From an uncultured Mollicutes bacterium (lineage in GTDB: Bacteria > Bacillota_I > Bacilli_A > RFN20 > CAG-826): a stretch of DNA of 64,000 bases. Both the position numbers and the translations under genes were made by a program. Position 1 is the first letter of the stretch. Each line of letters starts with the position of its first letter. The notes under the pieces were generated by a model, which saw only the letters and a program-made list of their open reading frames with translations, was not told where the DNA came from and ran no database searches. Shown one piece after another: positions 42,304 through 50,219 of this stretch. Location of the stretch: assembly GCA_900539595.1 (NCBI GenBank), contig UQCQ01000002.1:62001-126000 (forward strand), read 5' to 3'.

Positions 42304-42336
42304 ATAGAGCCGCCCTTGAAAAAGGAACGGCTCTAT
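42304..42336 (-). promoter_or_regulatory. Hairpin between oppA and oppB
   Basis: On the minus strand ATAGAGCCG, a 15-base loop, CGGCTCTAT. No T-run follows, so it is not a classical terminator. It lies just after the oppA stop. Such hairpins protect the 3' end of abundant binding-protein mRNA and lower downstream permease expression. Confidence 0.55.
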
Positions 42337-42349
42337 CAGATTCGATGAT

Positions 42350-45160
42350 TTATTTCGAAATGGGATCCATTCCGAGGTTGGAGAGGTTCGCGTTAGCAAC
42401 AATAATCATCGTCTTCGTGTTCTGACGGTTAGTTCCCGGATAGACCGTGTAAACCAAATAGAACTGAATCGTAATTTTGGTGATCGGGTTCGTCGCGGTG
42501 GCAAGTTGACGGCAATCGTCCATAACCGTGGCTAACGGCAACGTAATCTTAATAGCCGTGTTAACCGTAGAAAGGGTTGCAGCGCGGAAGTAGAAGCCGT
42601 TTTGGATCGTTCCAGCATCGTTTTGCGGGAAGATACCAGTATCGGAGATCGCGAAGGAGTATTTCGATTCGCCGAATTTGCCAAGTCCTGCTTCTTCGTC
42701 TTTTTCGTCATAGACCGCTTCAGAGGGGTAATCCATCAAGAAGAGGATTTCCTTTTCGGTGGCCTTGATGCCAGTACCGGTATCAACCTGGTTCGGGCCA
42801 AGGAAGCGTTGATTATCGGCTAAGGCCGAGGAGACACCATTACGGACAACGGTGAAGCCTTGAGAAGCGTTCCACAAAGCATCATATGCCCAGTGGGCTT
42901 CGCTGCCATCGCTGTTTACGCCATAGACAACCGGGCTAGCAGCAAGGTGATCGGTCGGACGGCCCCAGTTCAAGCAGAAGCCTTGGTTCAAGGCTTGGGT
43001 CGTGGAGCAAGTGGACATGAAGTTCAATGGGTCAAGGACGTTACCAGAGACCGCGCCTTCAGCGAAATCGAATTCGCCATGGTCCATGATCGTGTAGGTA
43101 TCCGTATAGGAAGTTCCGCCGACCTTAAGCACGATTTCAAGGGTTAAGCCGATGTCTTTGCAAGCTTTGTTGAAAGCGTTGGCAACATCCGTTTGGATGT
43201 ATTTGCCGAGGTTATCGATCGTGGATTGATAGCGATAGAAACCTTCGATTTGGATCGTATCGCCAGATTCGAATTGGCCAGAAGCGATGAGCTCTTCACC
43301 AGCTCTCTTGAAGAAGTTTTCAGCAACGGACTGCGAATAGCCGTATTCGTTTCCTGCAATCTTCTCAATATTCTCGATAAGGGCTTTTCCTGCATCGGAT
43401 TCACGGTAAGAAACCGTTCCGGTCGGGTCGATCATATATGCGTTGGAGAGATAGCCAAGAGCGGCTTTGCGTCCAGCGGTCTTAGCAAGTTCCTGGCGGT
43501 TAACCGCGAAATAGAAACCGGAGAGGAAGTTTTTGTTGGACATGATGTCCTTAACACCACTCCATTTGCCAGTTCCCGTGTTCACGGCATTGGAATCAGC
43601 GTGAGGATAGACTTTGCCATCCGGACCGAAGAAATAATTCCATTCCCGTTTGGTGGTCGTGTTCAAATTGATCTTAATGATCGTGGACCCCTCGGTTTGG
43701 AGGACCTTATCGGGGTGCTCGGCACGATAGGCAGGCATATCCGTCTTCAAAGCAGAGATAGGAACGGTGCATTCATCGAGCTTGTTCTCTTTGAAGTCCT
43801 TCCAAGCATCTTCGTCGGCCGTGGCGGAGTTGCCGTAGACCTTTTCTACATAACCGTTGAAGGAATACTGATCCGCTTCGTAATAGGAGGTGTTCTTGGA
43901 ATAGACCATTTCCTTGCCCTTTTCCCAAACGACCGGGGTATAAGCCCCAAAGCAAAGGAAGTTATCGAATTTGGAAGCGCCGGTGCTCATGACGCCGAAG
44001 TTTTTGGCCCCATTGATATCATTCAAGAATTCTTGGGGGAGAGGCGAATAGAGCGAGGAGCTAAGAGCGGTACGAGCGCTGTTAACACCTTTAGGCTGGT
44101 TGAAACGGAAGTCAATCGCCGCATATCCTTCCGCTTCATTGGATGCCTTTTCATTTATTTTAATTCCAATTGGGTTACTCTTGTCTTGCCAGACACTATA
44201 CCATTTCGTCAAATCTGTGGTTTTGTTGGAAGAGTTATAAACGTAGTCATTGGCGCCATAGAAACCAGAGGCATCCGAGACGAGGTCGGAATAACGGGAC
44301 AATTTGTTGTCAAGCATCGCCTTGAACGGAACCAAATAGTCTTCGGCCTTGACCGCACGTCCTTCGTATTTGGGGTTGTTGGCCCATTTCGATCCCGGAA
44401 CGGTGTTGTATTTGTAGTTGCCGCCAACGTGGACATAAACACGCCAAAAGGAAGATGTAACATCGTTACCAGGATTGGGGGTCTCCGTGTAATCGACAAT
44501 CTTGTCTTTGTCCGCGCCGGTGCCATAAATCGGGGTGAGCATCGTCGGAGCATCGTCGCGAGAAAGGGAGCCAACCCACTTATAACCTGCTTGGCTCGCG
44601 CCATCCATTTCAACGCCAAAATAGCTCGAAGAAATCATGGAGTGGCGTTCGGAAACGTCCGAACCCGTCGCCGTCCAACCATTAAAGGTGCCAGAGTCCA
44701 CGGAGGTATAGGTGTGGAAATAGCTGCGATATTCCGCACGCGGTTCCACCAACGTTCCGTTATACATCATCTCACCATCCATCTTTCCTTCATGGACGCC
44801 GAAACCATAGTTCGTAATGTACTTCGTGGATTTCGGAGTGACACGTTGAGAGAACGCCTCGGAGGAGGAGTCATCGTATAGCGGGATGCCGCCTTGGAAA
44901 TTCATGACGGCGTATTCTTCTAACGCCGCGGTGATTTTGCTCTTTTCTTTCCAATCGAGCTGAGAAAAATCCGTCGAACCGGTGTAAGCATTCGCATCGG
45001 TGATGATTTCAAGCCCGTCTTCATCGTATTTGCCACTAGAATCGTCGGAGCTGGATTGATTTGGCTTCGTGTTTCCACCGCCGCCATTGCAAGAAGCAAG
45101 GACGAGGGTTGCCGAAGCGATCATAATTCCAAGGAATCCGACCGTTTTTTTGTTTTTCAT
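42350..45160 (-). CDS. oppA: Oligopeptide-binding lipoprotein OppA, very large
   Basis: 936 aa from ATG 45160, chosen because AAGGA lies 9 bases upstream and a clean lipoprotein signal follows. A longer frame to 45223 has no ribosome-binding site. Seen: MKNKK start, hydrophobic core, lipobox LASC with Cys24, then a Gly/Ser/Asn linker. The body is recognisable as an extracellular solute-binding protein of family 5 by context and by blocks such as NTSYYEADQYSFNGYVEKVYG and FYFAVNRQELAKTAGRKA. It is much longer than the usual 540-600 residues, as in Mycoplasma OppA. I see no Walker A of the kind reported for mycoplasmal OppA. First gene of oppA-B-C-D-F plus the membrane protein. Confidence 0.88.
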   Translation of the reverse strand: MKNKKTVGFLGIMIASATLVLASCNGGGGNTKPNQSSSDDSSGKYDEDGLEIITDANAYTGSTDFSQLDWKEKSKITAALEEYAVMNFQGGIPLYDDSSSEAFSQRVTPKSTKYITNYGFGVHEGKMDGEMMYNGTLVEPRAEYRSYFHTYTSVDSGTFNGWTATGSDVSERHSMISSSYFGVEMDGASQAGYKWVGSLSRDDAPTMLTPIYGTGADKDKIVDYTETPNPGNDVTSSFWRVYVHVGGNYKYNTVPGSKWANNPKYEGRAVKAEDYLVPFKAMLDNKLSRYSDLVSDASGFYGANDYVYNSSNKTTDLTKWYSVWQDKSNPIGIKINEKASNEAEGYAAIDFRFNQPKGVNSARTALSSSLYSPLPQEFLNDINGAKNFGVMSTGASKFDNFLCFGAYTPVVWEKGKEMVYSKNTSYYEADQYSFNGYVEKVYGNSATADEDAWKDFKENKLDECTVPISALKTDMPAYRAEHPDKVLQTEGSTIIKINLNTTTKREWNYFFGPDGKVYPHADSNAVNTGTGKWSGVKDIMSNKNFLSGFYFAVNRQELAKTAGRKAALGYLSNAYMIDPTGTVSYRESDAGKALIENIEKIAGNEYGYSQSVAENFFKRAGEELIASGQFESGDTIQIEGFYRYQSTIDNLGKYIQTDVANAFNKACKDIGLTLEIVLKVGGTSYTDTYTIMDHGEFDFAEGAVSGNVLDPLNFMSTCSTTQALNQGFCLNWGRPTDHLAASPVVYGVNSDGSEAHWAYDALWNASQGFTVVRNGVSSALADNQRFLGPNQVDTGTGIKATEKEILFLMDYPSEAVYDEKDEEAGLGKFGESKYSFAISDTGIFPQNDAGTIQNGFYFRAATLSTVNTAIKITLPLATVMDDCRQLATATNPITKITIQFYLVYTVYPGTNRQNTKTMIIVANANLSNLGMDPISK

Positions 45161-45300
45161 AGGCTTTGTTCCTTTCTTAAATATCAATATGCGCACGTAA
45201 GCGCGAGGGCGCAAACGTATCAATAGTTAACAACAGAGCGAAAAATTTGCAATGATTATTTTCACGAATTTCTAGTAAATCGGCCGTATTTTATCCATTG

Positions 45301-45702
45301 TCAATGAATCGAGGTCTCGACCAAGACCAAAAAGAGGATAGCGAGCATCAAAAATACACCGGCCAAGGAAAGGTATGTCCAAAAAGGAAAGGGGTTCTTT
45401 CGCCGCTTTTCCATCTGGGCTTTTTCATAGTCGCCGGCGTTGGCGTATTTGGGCTCATCATGGTGAGTCCATTGGTCCAAAAAACGTGACATCCCGTAAT
45501 GAAAAACGTCAAAGGTTCCTCGGCGATGAATCCATACTAGCCCTGGCCAAGCAGCTTCCAAAGCAAAGCAAACAAAAAAGGCGTCGCAATACCCGGAAAA
45601 TCCATAATCCTTCCTTAGAAAAAAGACCAAACAAAAAGCTAAAATGGCTACGCCAAGTCCGATTCCATAATGAGTGAAGATTTTCTTTGCCTTGGGATTC
45701 AT
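45301..45702 (-). CDS. Small membrane protein, DUF3899-like
   Basis: 133 aa. Seen: two N-terminal hydrophobic helices around a short loop (FLRKDYGFSGYCDAFFVC), the block RGTFDVFHYGMSRFLDQW, which resembles the central motif of DUF3899 membrane proteins, a charged linker, and a final helix (YLSLAGVFLMLAILFLVLV). Function is unknown. TACAAT ends 7 bases before the ATG and no Shine-Dalgarno is present, so leaderless expression is predicted. Single gene after the oppA promoter region. Confidence 0.65.
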   Translation of the reverse strand: MNPKAKKIFTHYGIGLGVAILAFCLVFFLRKDYGFSGYCDAFFVCFALEAAWPGLVWIHRRGTFDVFHYGMSRFLDQWTHHDEPKYANAGDYEKAQMEKRRKNPFPFWTYLSLAGVFLMLAILFLVLVETSIH

Positions 45703-45709
45703 GCTAGGA

Positions 45710-45737
45710 ATTGTAGGGGCAAGAAAACGAAATGCAA
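45710..45737 (-). promoter_or_regulatory. Promoter of the DUF3899-like gene, predicted leaderless
   Basis: On the minus strand TTGCAT (45737-45732), 16-base spacer, TACAAT (45715-45710), then 7 bases to ATG 45702. Confidence 0.5.
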
Positions 45738-45873
45738 GGGGGGCATCTATGCGTTTACGACCTTTTTGTCATTTTAAAGCAAAGTCCCTGCAAGCGATTT
45801 TCCTTGCAATTTTTTCTTCTTCCTTTATCGTATGCAAGCGTATCGCGCGAATTATGGAAAGGAGAAATCCATC

Positions 45874-48024
45874 ATGCAGAAAAGATATCTTGCCGTCTTC
45901 GCGTTAGCGGCACTCTCGCTTGTATCTCTAGTTGGTTGTGGAGAAGGAAGAGGGGACACCCCGACTTCTTCGACAACCGACGAAACCACCTCTTCCACCT
46001 CTTCTAGTGGACCGGCCGCTACCAAAAACCCCGTTACCACATTGGAAAATTCCTCCATTCGTGCTGGAATGACCTTTTTGGACGCGGGTAGACCCAACAC
46101 CATTTACGTGGATCCTAGTCGCAACATCAACATCAATTTTGGCGATGGCGGAAGTTTTACGCTTACTGCAACCGACGGAACGATTTATGAAGCCGACGAA
46201 CCCTTGCCCGCCGGAAAATATGAAGTCAAAGGAAAGTTCAACGTCGGCGGCGGACGCATGAAGAGCAACAATTTTGAATTCAGCGTCACCGAGGGAACAG
46301 TTGCCACGGATAAAGGCGTCAATAAATCCGTAACCAAGGAAAGCCTGTCGCCCTATAAATTCATGAATTATCCAGGCATGGACACCCTAGGCCGCGTCAA
46401 TACTCCGAGTGGATGCATGCCTTCCTTTGGGGATTCCAAAGTTCTAGTTATTCCTGTCGAATTCAAAAACACCAGCTTTGGCACCGTGAATATCTCCGGC
46501 ACGAACATCGATAAGTCTCAGGCCACCGCCGGCAGAGAAACTGCCAGAGAAATGCTTCGGGAAGCTTTCTTTGCGGAAAACGACAAAACCCAAGATGGCA
46601 AAATCCCCGACACCACTCCTTGGGAATCTCTCCATTCTTATTACAAAAAGGCCTCGTTCGGCCAATTGAATATCACCGGCGCCGTAACCCCCGTTTACGA
46701 ATACGGCAAAGGGGACGGTTCTTCTACCGACCCCTTCAAAACGTCCTATTCGGATTCCTTTGCAGGAGTTCTCGCGCAAGAAGCCGTTCAGTATTTCACG
46801 ACCAATAAGACCGTGATTGATGGCAAACCCTTCGATCCGAAAGATTACGATGCGGACGGAGACGGATTCATTGATGGCGTCGAAATGGTCTACGTCACCG
46901 ACAACCTCACTCCACAAGGGGAAAATGACAACAGCATTTGGTGGAACTACACAACCTCCACGAATGCCTCCCCGAACAAAAACTCCCCCTCGGTGGCACG
47001 CGTTTTCTTCTCCCGTTGGGATTATTTGATCAATTCCTATTACAGCGACCACACCTATGACGCCTATGGAACCCGCGTGGACGGGAAGAGTGTCGATGCT
47101 CACACCATCGTCCACGAAACCGGCCACATGATGGGCGCCCCGGACTACTACTCTTACGACAAGAAAGAGGGTCCCGCTGGCTGCGTCGACATGATGGACA
47201 ACAACGTCGGCGACCATAACGCTTACACCAAAATGGCGTTTGGTTGGGTCGCTCCCTGGGTCGTCGATTATTCCTCCGATGATTTCGAAATCACCCTTCC
47301 TTCCTATACCGAAACGGGGAACTTCCTCATCGTTCCGGCGGAAGGGAAGCCATGGAACGGCACACCCTGGGATGAATATGTTCTCATCGAATATTACACC
47401 CCGACTGGCGTTAACGAAGAAGATAGCGCCGGCTATGCCGAATGGCAGGTCGCTTCCGCTAACGGCGGGGCCATGTATGGACATGGCGGAACCTATCGCC
47501 GCCCGGGACTTCAAATGTTCCACGTCGATAGCCGCGCTTCTTCCAAACAAGGCACCAGTGCCGCTGACGCTAAAGCCAACTACACGGATACTCCGAAGGC
47601 TTACGACACCACCACTTCGACTTCCTATGAGTCGAGTGCCAACCGCGTTCACACGAACACCCCGACCGCCAATGGTCGCGCTTCTAAAGACGGCGTCACG
47701 GGCGAATTGACCCCGAACCGTGAACTTCACGCCATCTACCCGAGCTCCGAGAACGGCTTGGATTCCCCTTCCTACTACAGCACTTTTGGCTGCATGTCCA
47801 ACCTCTTTGGATTGAAATCCTATTTCGAAGCAGGCGGCGAATCCTACGGCGACCAGCCCGACACCAAATACGGCAACGACTTCTATTCGCCATCCCGTAA
47901 CCAAAATTACTTCCCCAACAAGAAGAATTTCGATAACGGCAAGCCGTTCCCCTGGTCCATCGAAATCACCGCTCAAACGGATGATTCGGTCACTCTCCAC
48001 TTCGTCAACAACAATGCAATCTAA
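45874..48024 (+). CDS. M6-family secreted zinc metalloprotease, lipoprotein
   Basis: 716 aa from ATG 45874, with AAAGGAG 9 bases upstream and a lipoprotein signal ending LVGC (Cys22). Seen: a Thr/Ser linker, an N-terminal beta-rich region, a likely calcium loop DYDADGDGFIDGVE (324-337), and the catalytic HETGHMMGAPDYY with HETGH at 414-418. This is the extended HExxHxxGxxD zinc motif of M6 (immune inhibitor A-like) proteases. The rest is a long C-terminal domain. It would be anchored to the outer face of the membrane and cut host or dietary protein. Next to the Opp importer it suggests a supply line for peptides. Strong terminator after the stop. Confidence 0.9.
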   Translation: MQKRYLAVFALAALSLVSLVGCGEGRGDTPTSSTTDETTSSTSSSGPAATKNPVTTLENSSIRAGMTFLDAGRPNTIYVDPSRNININFGDGGSFTLTATDGTIYEADEPLPAGKYEVKGKFNVGGGRMKSNNFEFSVTEGTVATDKGVNKSVTKESLSPYKFMNYPGMDTLGRVNTPSGCMPSFGDSKVLVIPVEFKNTSFGTVNISGTNIDKSQATAGRETAREMLREAFFAENDKTQDGKIPDTTPWESLHSYYKKASFGQLNITGAVTPVYEYGKGDGSSTDPFKTSYSDSFAGVLAQEAVQYFTTNKTVIDGKPFDPKDYDADGDGFIDGVEMVYVTDNLTPQGENDNSIWWNYTTSTNASPNKNSPSVARVFFSRWDYLINSYYSDHTYDAYGTRVDGKSVDAHTIVHETGHMMGAPDYYSYDKKEGPAGCVDMMDNNVGDHNAYTKMAFGWVAPWVVDYSSDDFEITLPSYTETGNFLIVPAEGKPWNGTPWDEYVLIEYYTPTGVNEEDSAGYAEWQVASANGGAMYGHGGTYRRPGLQMFHVDSRASSKQGTSAADAKANYTDTPKAYDTTTSTSYESSANRVHTNTPTANGRASKDGVTGELTPNRELHAIYPSSENGLDSPSYYSTFGCMSNLFGLKSYFEAGGESYGDQPDTKYGNDFYSPSRNQNYFPNKKNFDNGKPFPWSIEITAQTDDSVTLHFVNNNAI

Positions 48025-48040
48025 TTGACGATTAGTCTCT

Positions 48041-48083
48041 AAAATCCCCTCGTTGGAATCAAAATCGAGGGGATTTTTATTTT
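48041..48083 (+). terminator. M6 protease gene terminator
   Basis: AAAATCCCCTCG, a 13-base loop, CGAGGGGATTTT and a T-rich tail. Long, GC-rich and convincing. Confidence 0.9.
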
Positions 48084-48144
48084 CCGTCAACGAAAAGCAA
48101 GATTTTGCTTGCCTTTTTTTATTTGCCTTGTAATGTATCGAAGC

Positions 48145-48170
48145 AACTTCTTTTAAGAAGTTCTTTTTTT
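48145..48170 (+). terminator. Second terminator-like hairpin in the leader of the next lipoprotein gene
   Basis: AACTTCTT-TT-AAGAAGTT followed by CTTTTTTT, 35 bases before ATG 48205. If a promoter lies upstream of it (TTGCCT and TAATGT are weak candidates), this is a leader attenuator. If not, it is a back-up terminator for the protease gene. Confidence 0.6.
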
Positions 48171-48204
48171 GGGACTATACCCCCAATAGAACGAAAGGAA
48201 AGTT

Positions 48205-50118
48205 ATGAAGAACAAATCACCCTTACGCATTCTCTCCGCCGTCGCCCTCTTGGCCTTTGGCGGCATCGGCGTGGTGGCCTGCAATAGTGGCGTCACGGGC
48301 GAACCCCCAGAAACCACAATCGAAGACACCCGCGCCTACAACATCTGGTTCGACGACGAGCTGTCCGCAAATTCGACCAACGTCGAAATCCAAAAAGGAT
48401 CCCGCTTCTTGCTTTGGCAGCATATTTCTGTCCCCGATGGAACCTATGAGCTCGAAGCCAGAACAGAAAACATCAAAATCGATAAGCACGTTATCCAAGC
48501 CCTCGATTATGGCGATTTCCGCGTCGTCATCCACGCGGTTGGGTCTAACGGCAAGAAATTGACCCGTTCAATCAGCGGTAAAGTCATCTCCGAAGAAAAA
48601 GCTCAATTCAACGAATACTGGAAAACCATGCAGGAAACGAACCGTTATCGCGTTTCCAGCGAACTCTCCAACACGGTCGTCCACCTTGGGGATGAGGCCT
48701 ATGAATATCTCGCCGGCACCAATTCCAAAACCGGAAGCGACGTCTATGGCGGTGCCGTCTACGACAAGGCCACCAGCCACTGGTACTCCTATAGTTACGA
48801 TTCCGCTAAACCCTCGGCACTAGAAATCGATCCGGGATATGGCCTATCCATCACCGATTTCAAGACCCAATCTGGTCTTGCAGGCGTTAAAACCTTCAAC
48901 TGGGTGGAAGTCATGGATGCTAATGGAGCTGGAACGGGCAAGTTCTTCCTCCAAGACGATGTAACCGAAGAAAACGGATATCTCTACTCCAACGTGGTCG
49001 ATCCGCTATATATCAACATGTTCTCCGATATCTTCGGCAACTGGATTTCCTTAGTTCGTAGCGAAGACATCGCCGCCAGAGGCATGATTGCTTCTTTGGA
49101 AGGGGATGGCATCAAACTTGTTCCCGCCAAGAGCGAAACCGAAGCGATCGAATCTTTCGAAAAGGAAGACCTCGCTTCTTATGTGACCGAAATCGGCGAA
49201 ACGGCGAATGCCGCCGTTGAAGCTTGGGCGGCCAAACCCACCTATCCGAAGCAAGTTAACACGAATCTACTTGGAGAAGCCTTTGCTCAAATCGAAGCTG
49301 AAAAGAACTATACGATTACCACTCGAGGCCTCTGGGTGAATCCGAATACGGGTTACGCCACCACGGCTCCAGAAAAAAGCGATGGAACCTTCGAGCCCTT
49401 TTCCTCCACCACGATGGTCGATGGCGATATGAAGGTCAATATTGTCGGTTTATCAAGTGCCAATCAAATCAATTTTATTAATATGTCTGGTTTGGACGAC
49501 GCTTATTTTGGCGGAGCCTACACGATTCCCGAAACCGGAAGTGTCACCGCCACTTATATCAAAGACGGCAAGCTGCACATGGCAACTGGCACGATTAGCG
49601 AAGATAACGTCATCACCTACGAAGCCCCGAAAACGGGAAGCGACCTCGCTTCGCTTTGGGGACACGCCGGCACCGCGGAGGAGCCAAAAGGCTACACAAT
49701 TGTCAGCGAAGGGATTCAAAACCTCTTGCCGCTCGTCTCGTTCTCTGGTTCTTCCAATTCTTCTAGCGGTACGACCTTTGACTTCAATACTTGCGGTGAT
49801 GATTTGAATGCCGATGCCAAGCAAAACCTCTCCCTCGTTTCCTGGTCCGATGGCCAAAAATTCGGTGGTATCAAGGCTTCCATTTATTTCCAAGAAAGCG
49901 ATTATCTCGCTCTCAACATGTCGGAAATCTTCGCCTACCTCTTTGGAGCGGCCGGCAACGAATTCTACATCACCTCGTACTTCTTGCTCGACAGCGATTC
50001 CATCACCCTCATGGAAATTCTTCCCTATTCCAAGGACGGCTATTACGTCATGGAAACGGTCTGGAGCAATATCGGATCCACGATCATCGATAACGCTTCG
50101 CAAGCCTTGTTGAAGTAA
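48205..50118 (+). CDS. Large surface lipoprotein, unknown function
   Basis: 637 aa, not recognised. Seen: a signal peptide with lipobox VVAC (Cys26), then a region with SANSTNVEIQKGSRF and YELEARTEN that looks like a beta-sandwich domain. A long body follows with aromatic and Asn/Asp-rich strands, and a late Ser-rich patch (SFSGSSNSSSG). No protease, binding or anchoring motif beyond the lipid anchor. AAAGGAA lies 4 bases before the ATG. The composition (Ser, Thr, Asp, Gly) matches the neighbouring lipoproteins, and it stands between the M6 protease and the minus-strand lipoprotein operon. Confidence 0.75.
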   Translation: MKNKSPLRILSAVALLAFGGIGVVACNSGVTGEPPETTIEDTRAYNIWFDDELSANSTNVEIQKGSRFLLWQHISVPDGTYELEARTENIKIDKHVIQALDYGDFRVVIHAVGSNGKKLTRSISGKVISEEKAQFNEYWKTMQETNRYRVSSELSNTVVHLGDEAYEYLAGTNSKTGSDVYGGAVYDKATSHWYSYSYDSAKPSALEIDPGYGLSITDFKTQSGLAGVKTFNWVEVMDANGAGTGKFFLQDDVTEENGYLYSNVVDPLYINMFSDIFGNWISLVRSEDIAARGMIASLEGDGIKLVPAKSETEAIESFEKEDLASYVTEIGETANAAVEAWAAKPTYPKQVNTNLLGEAFAQIEAEKNYTITTRGLWVNPNTGYATTAPEKSDGTFEPFSSTTMVDGDMKVNIVGLSSANQINFINMSGLDDAYFGGAYTIPETGSVTATYIKDGKLHMATGTISEDNVITYEAPKTGSDLASLWGHAGTAEEPKGYTIVSEGIQNLLPLVSFSGSSNSSSGTTFDFNTCGDDLNADAKQNLSLVSWSDGQKFGGIKASIYFQESDYLALNMSEIFAYLFGAAGNEFYITSYFLLDSDSITLMEILPYSKDGYYVMETVWSNIGSTIIDNASQALLK

Positions 50119-50136
50119 TCATCACAATACGAAAGA

Positions 50137-50165
50137 CGCGGAGAAATCCGCGCCTTTTCTTTTTG
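50137..50165 (+). terminator. Terminator of the 48205 lipoprotein gene
   Basis: CGCGGA-GAAA-TCCGCG with a GNRA-type tetraloop, followed by CCTTTTCTTTTT. Confidence 0.8.
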
Positions 50166-50185
50166 TCGTATTCTTTGCTATATAC

Positions 50186-50212
50186 AAAAAGCCCCAGAGA
50201 AATCCCTGAGGC
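50186..50212 (-). terminator. Terminator of the three-lipoprotein minus-strand operon
   Basis: On the minus strand GCCTCAG, an 8-base loop, CTGGGGC, then TTTTTG. Confidence 0.75.
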
Positions 50213-50219
50213 GAATCGA

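Noticed and set aside
43193..44881. Long open frame antisense to oppA
   Set aside because: Shadow frame created by the codon bias of oppA; no ribosome-binding site and no family motif.
42350..45160. Walker A ATP-binding motif in OppA, as reported for Mycoplasma OppA
   Set aside because: The only GK in a similar setting is NTGTGKWSG, which lacks the first Gly/Ala and the Ser/Thr after Lys.
45182..45225. Direct repeat TATCAATA upstream of oppA as a regulator site
   Set aside because: Only 8 bases in AT-rich DNA, 36 bases apart; too weak to claim.
46444..48090. Long open frame antisense to the M6 protease gene
   Set aside because: Opposite strand of a clear metalloprotease with HExxH; composition is Val/Gly/Arg-rich, as in shadow frames.
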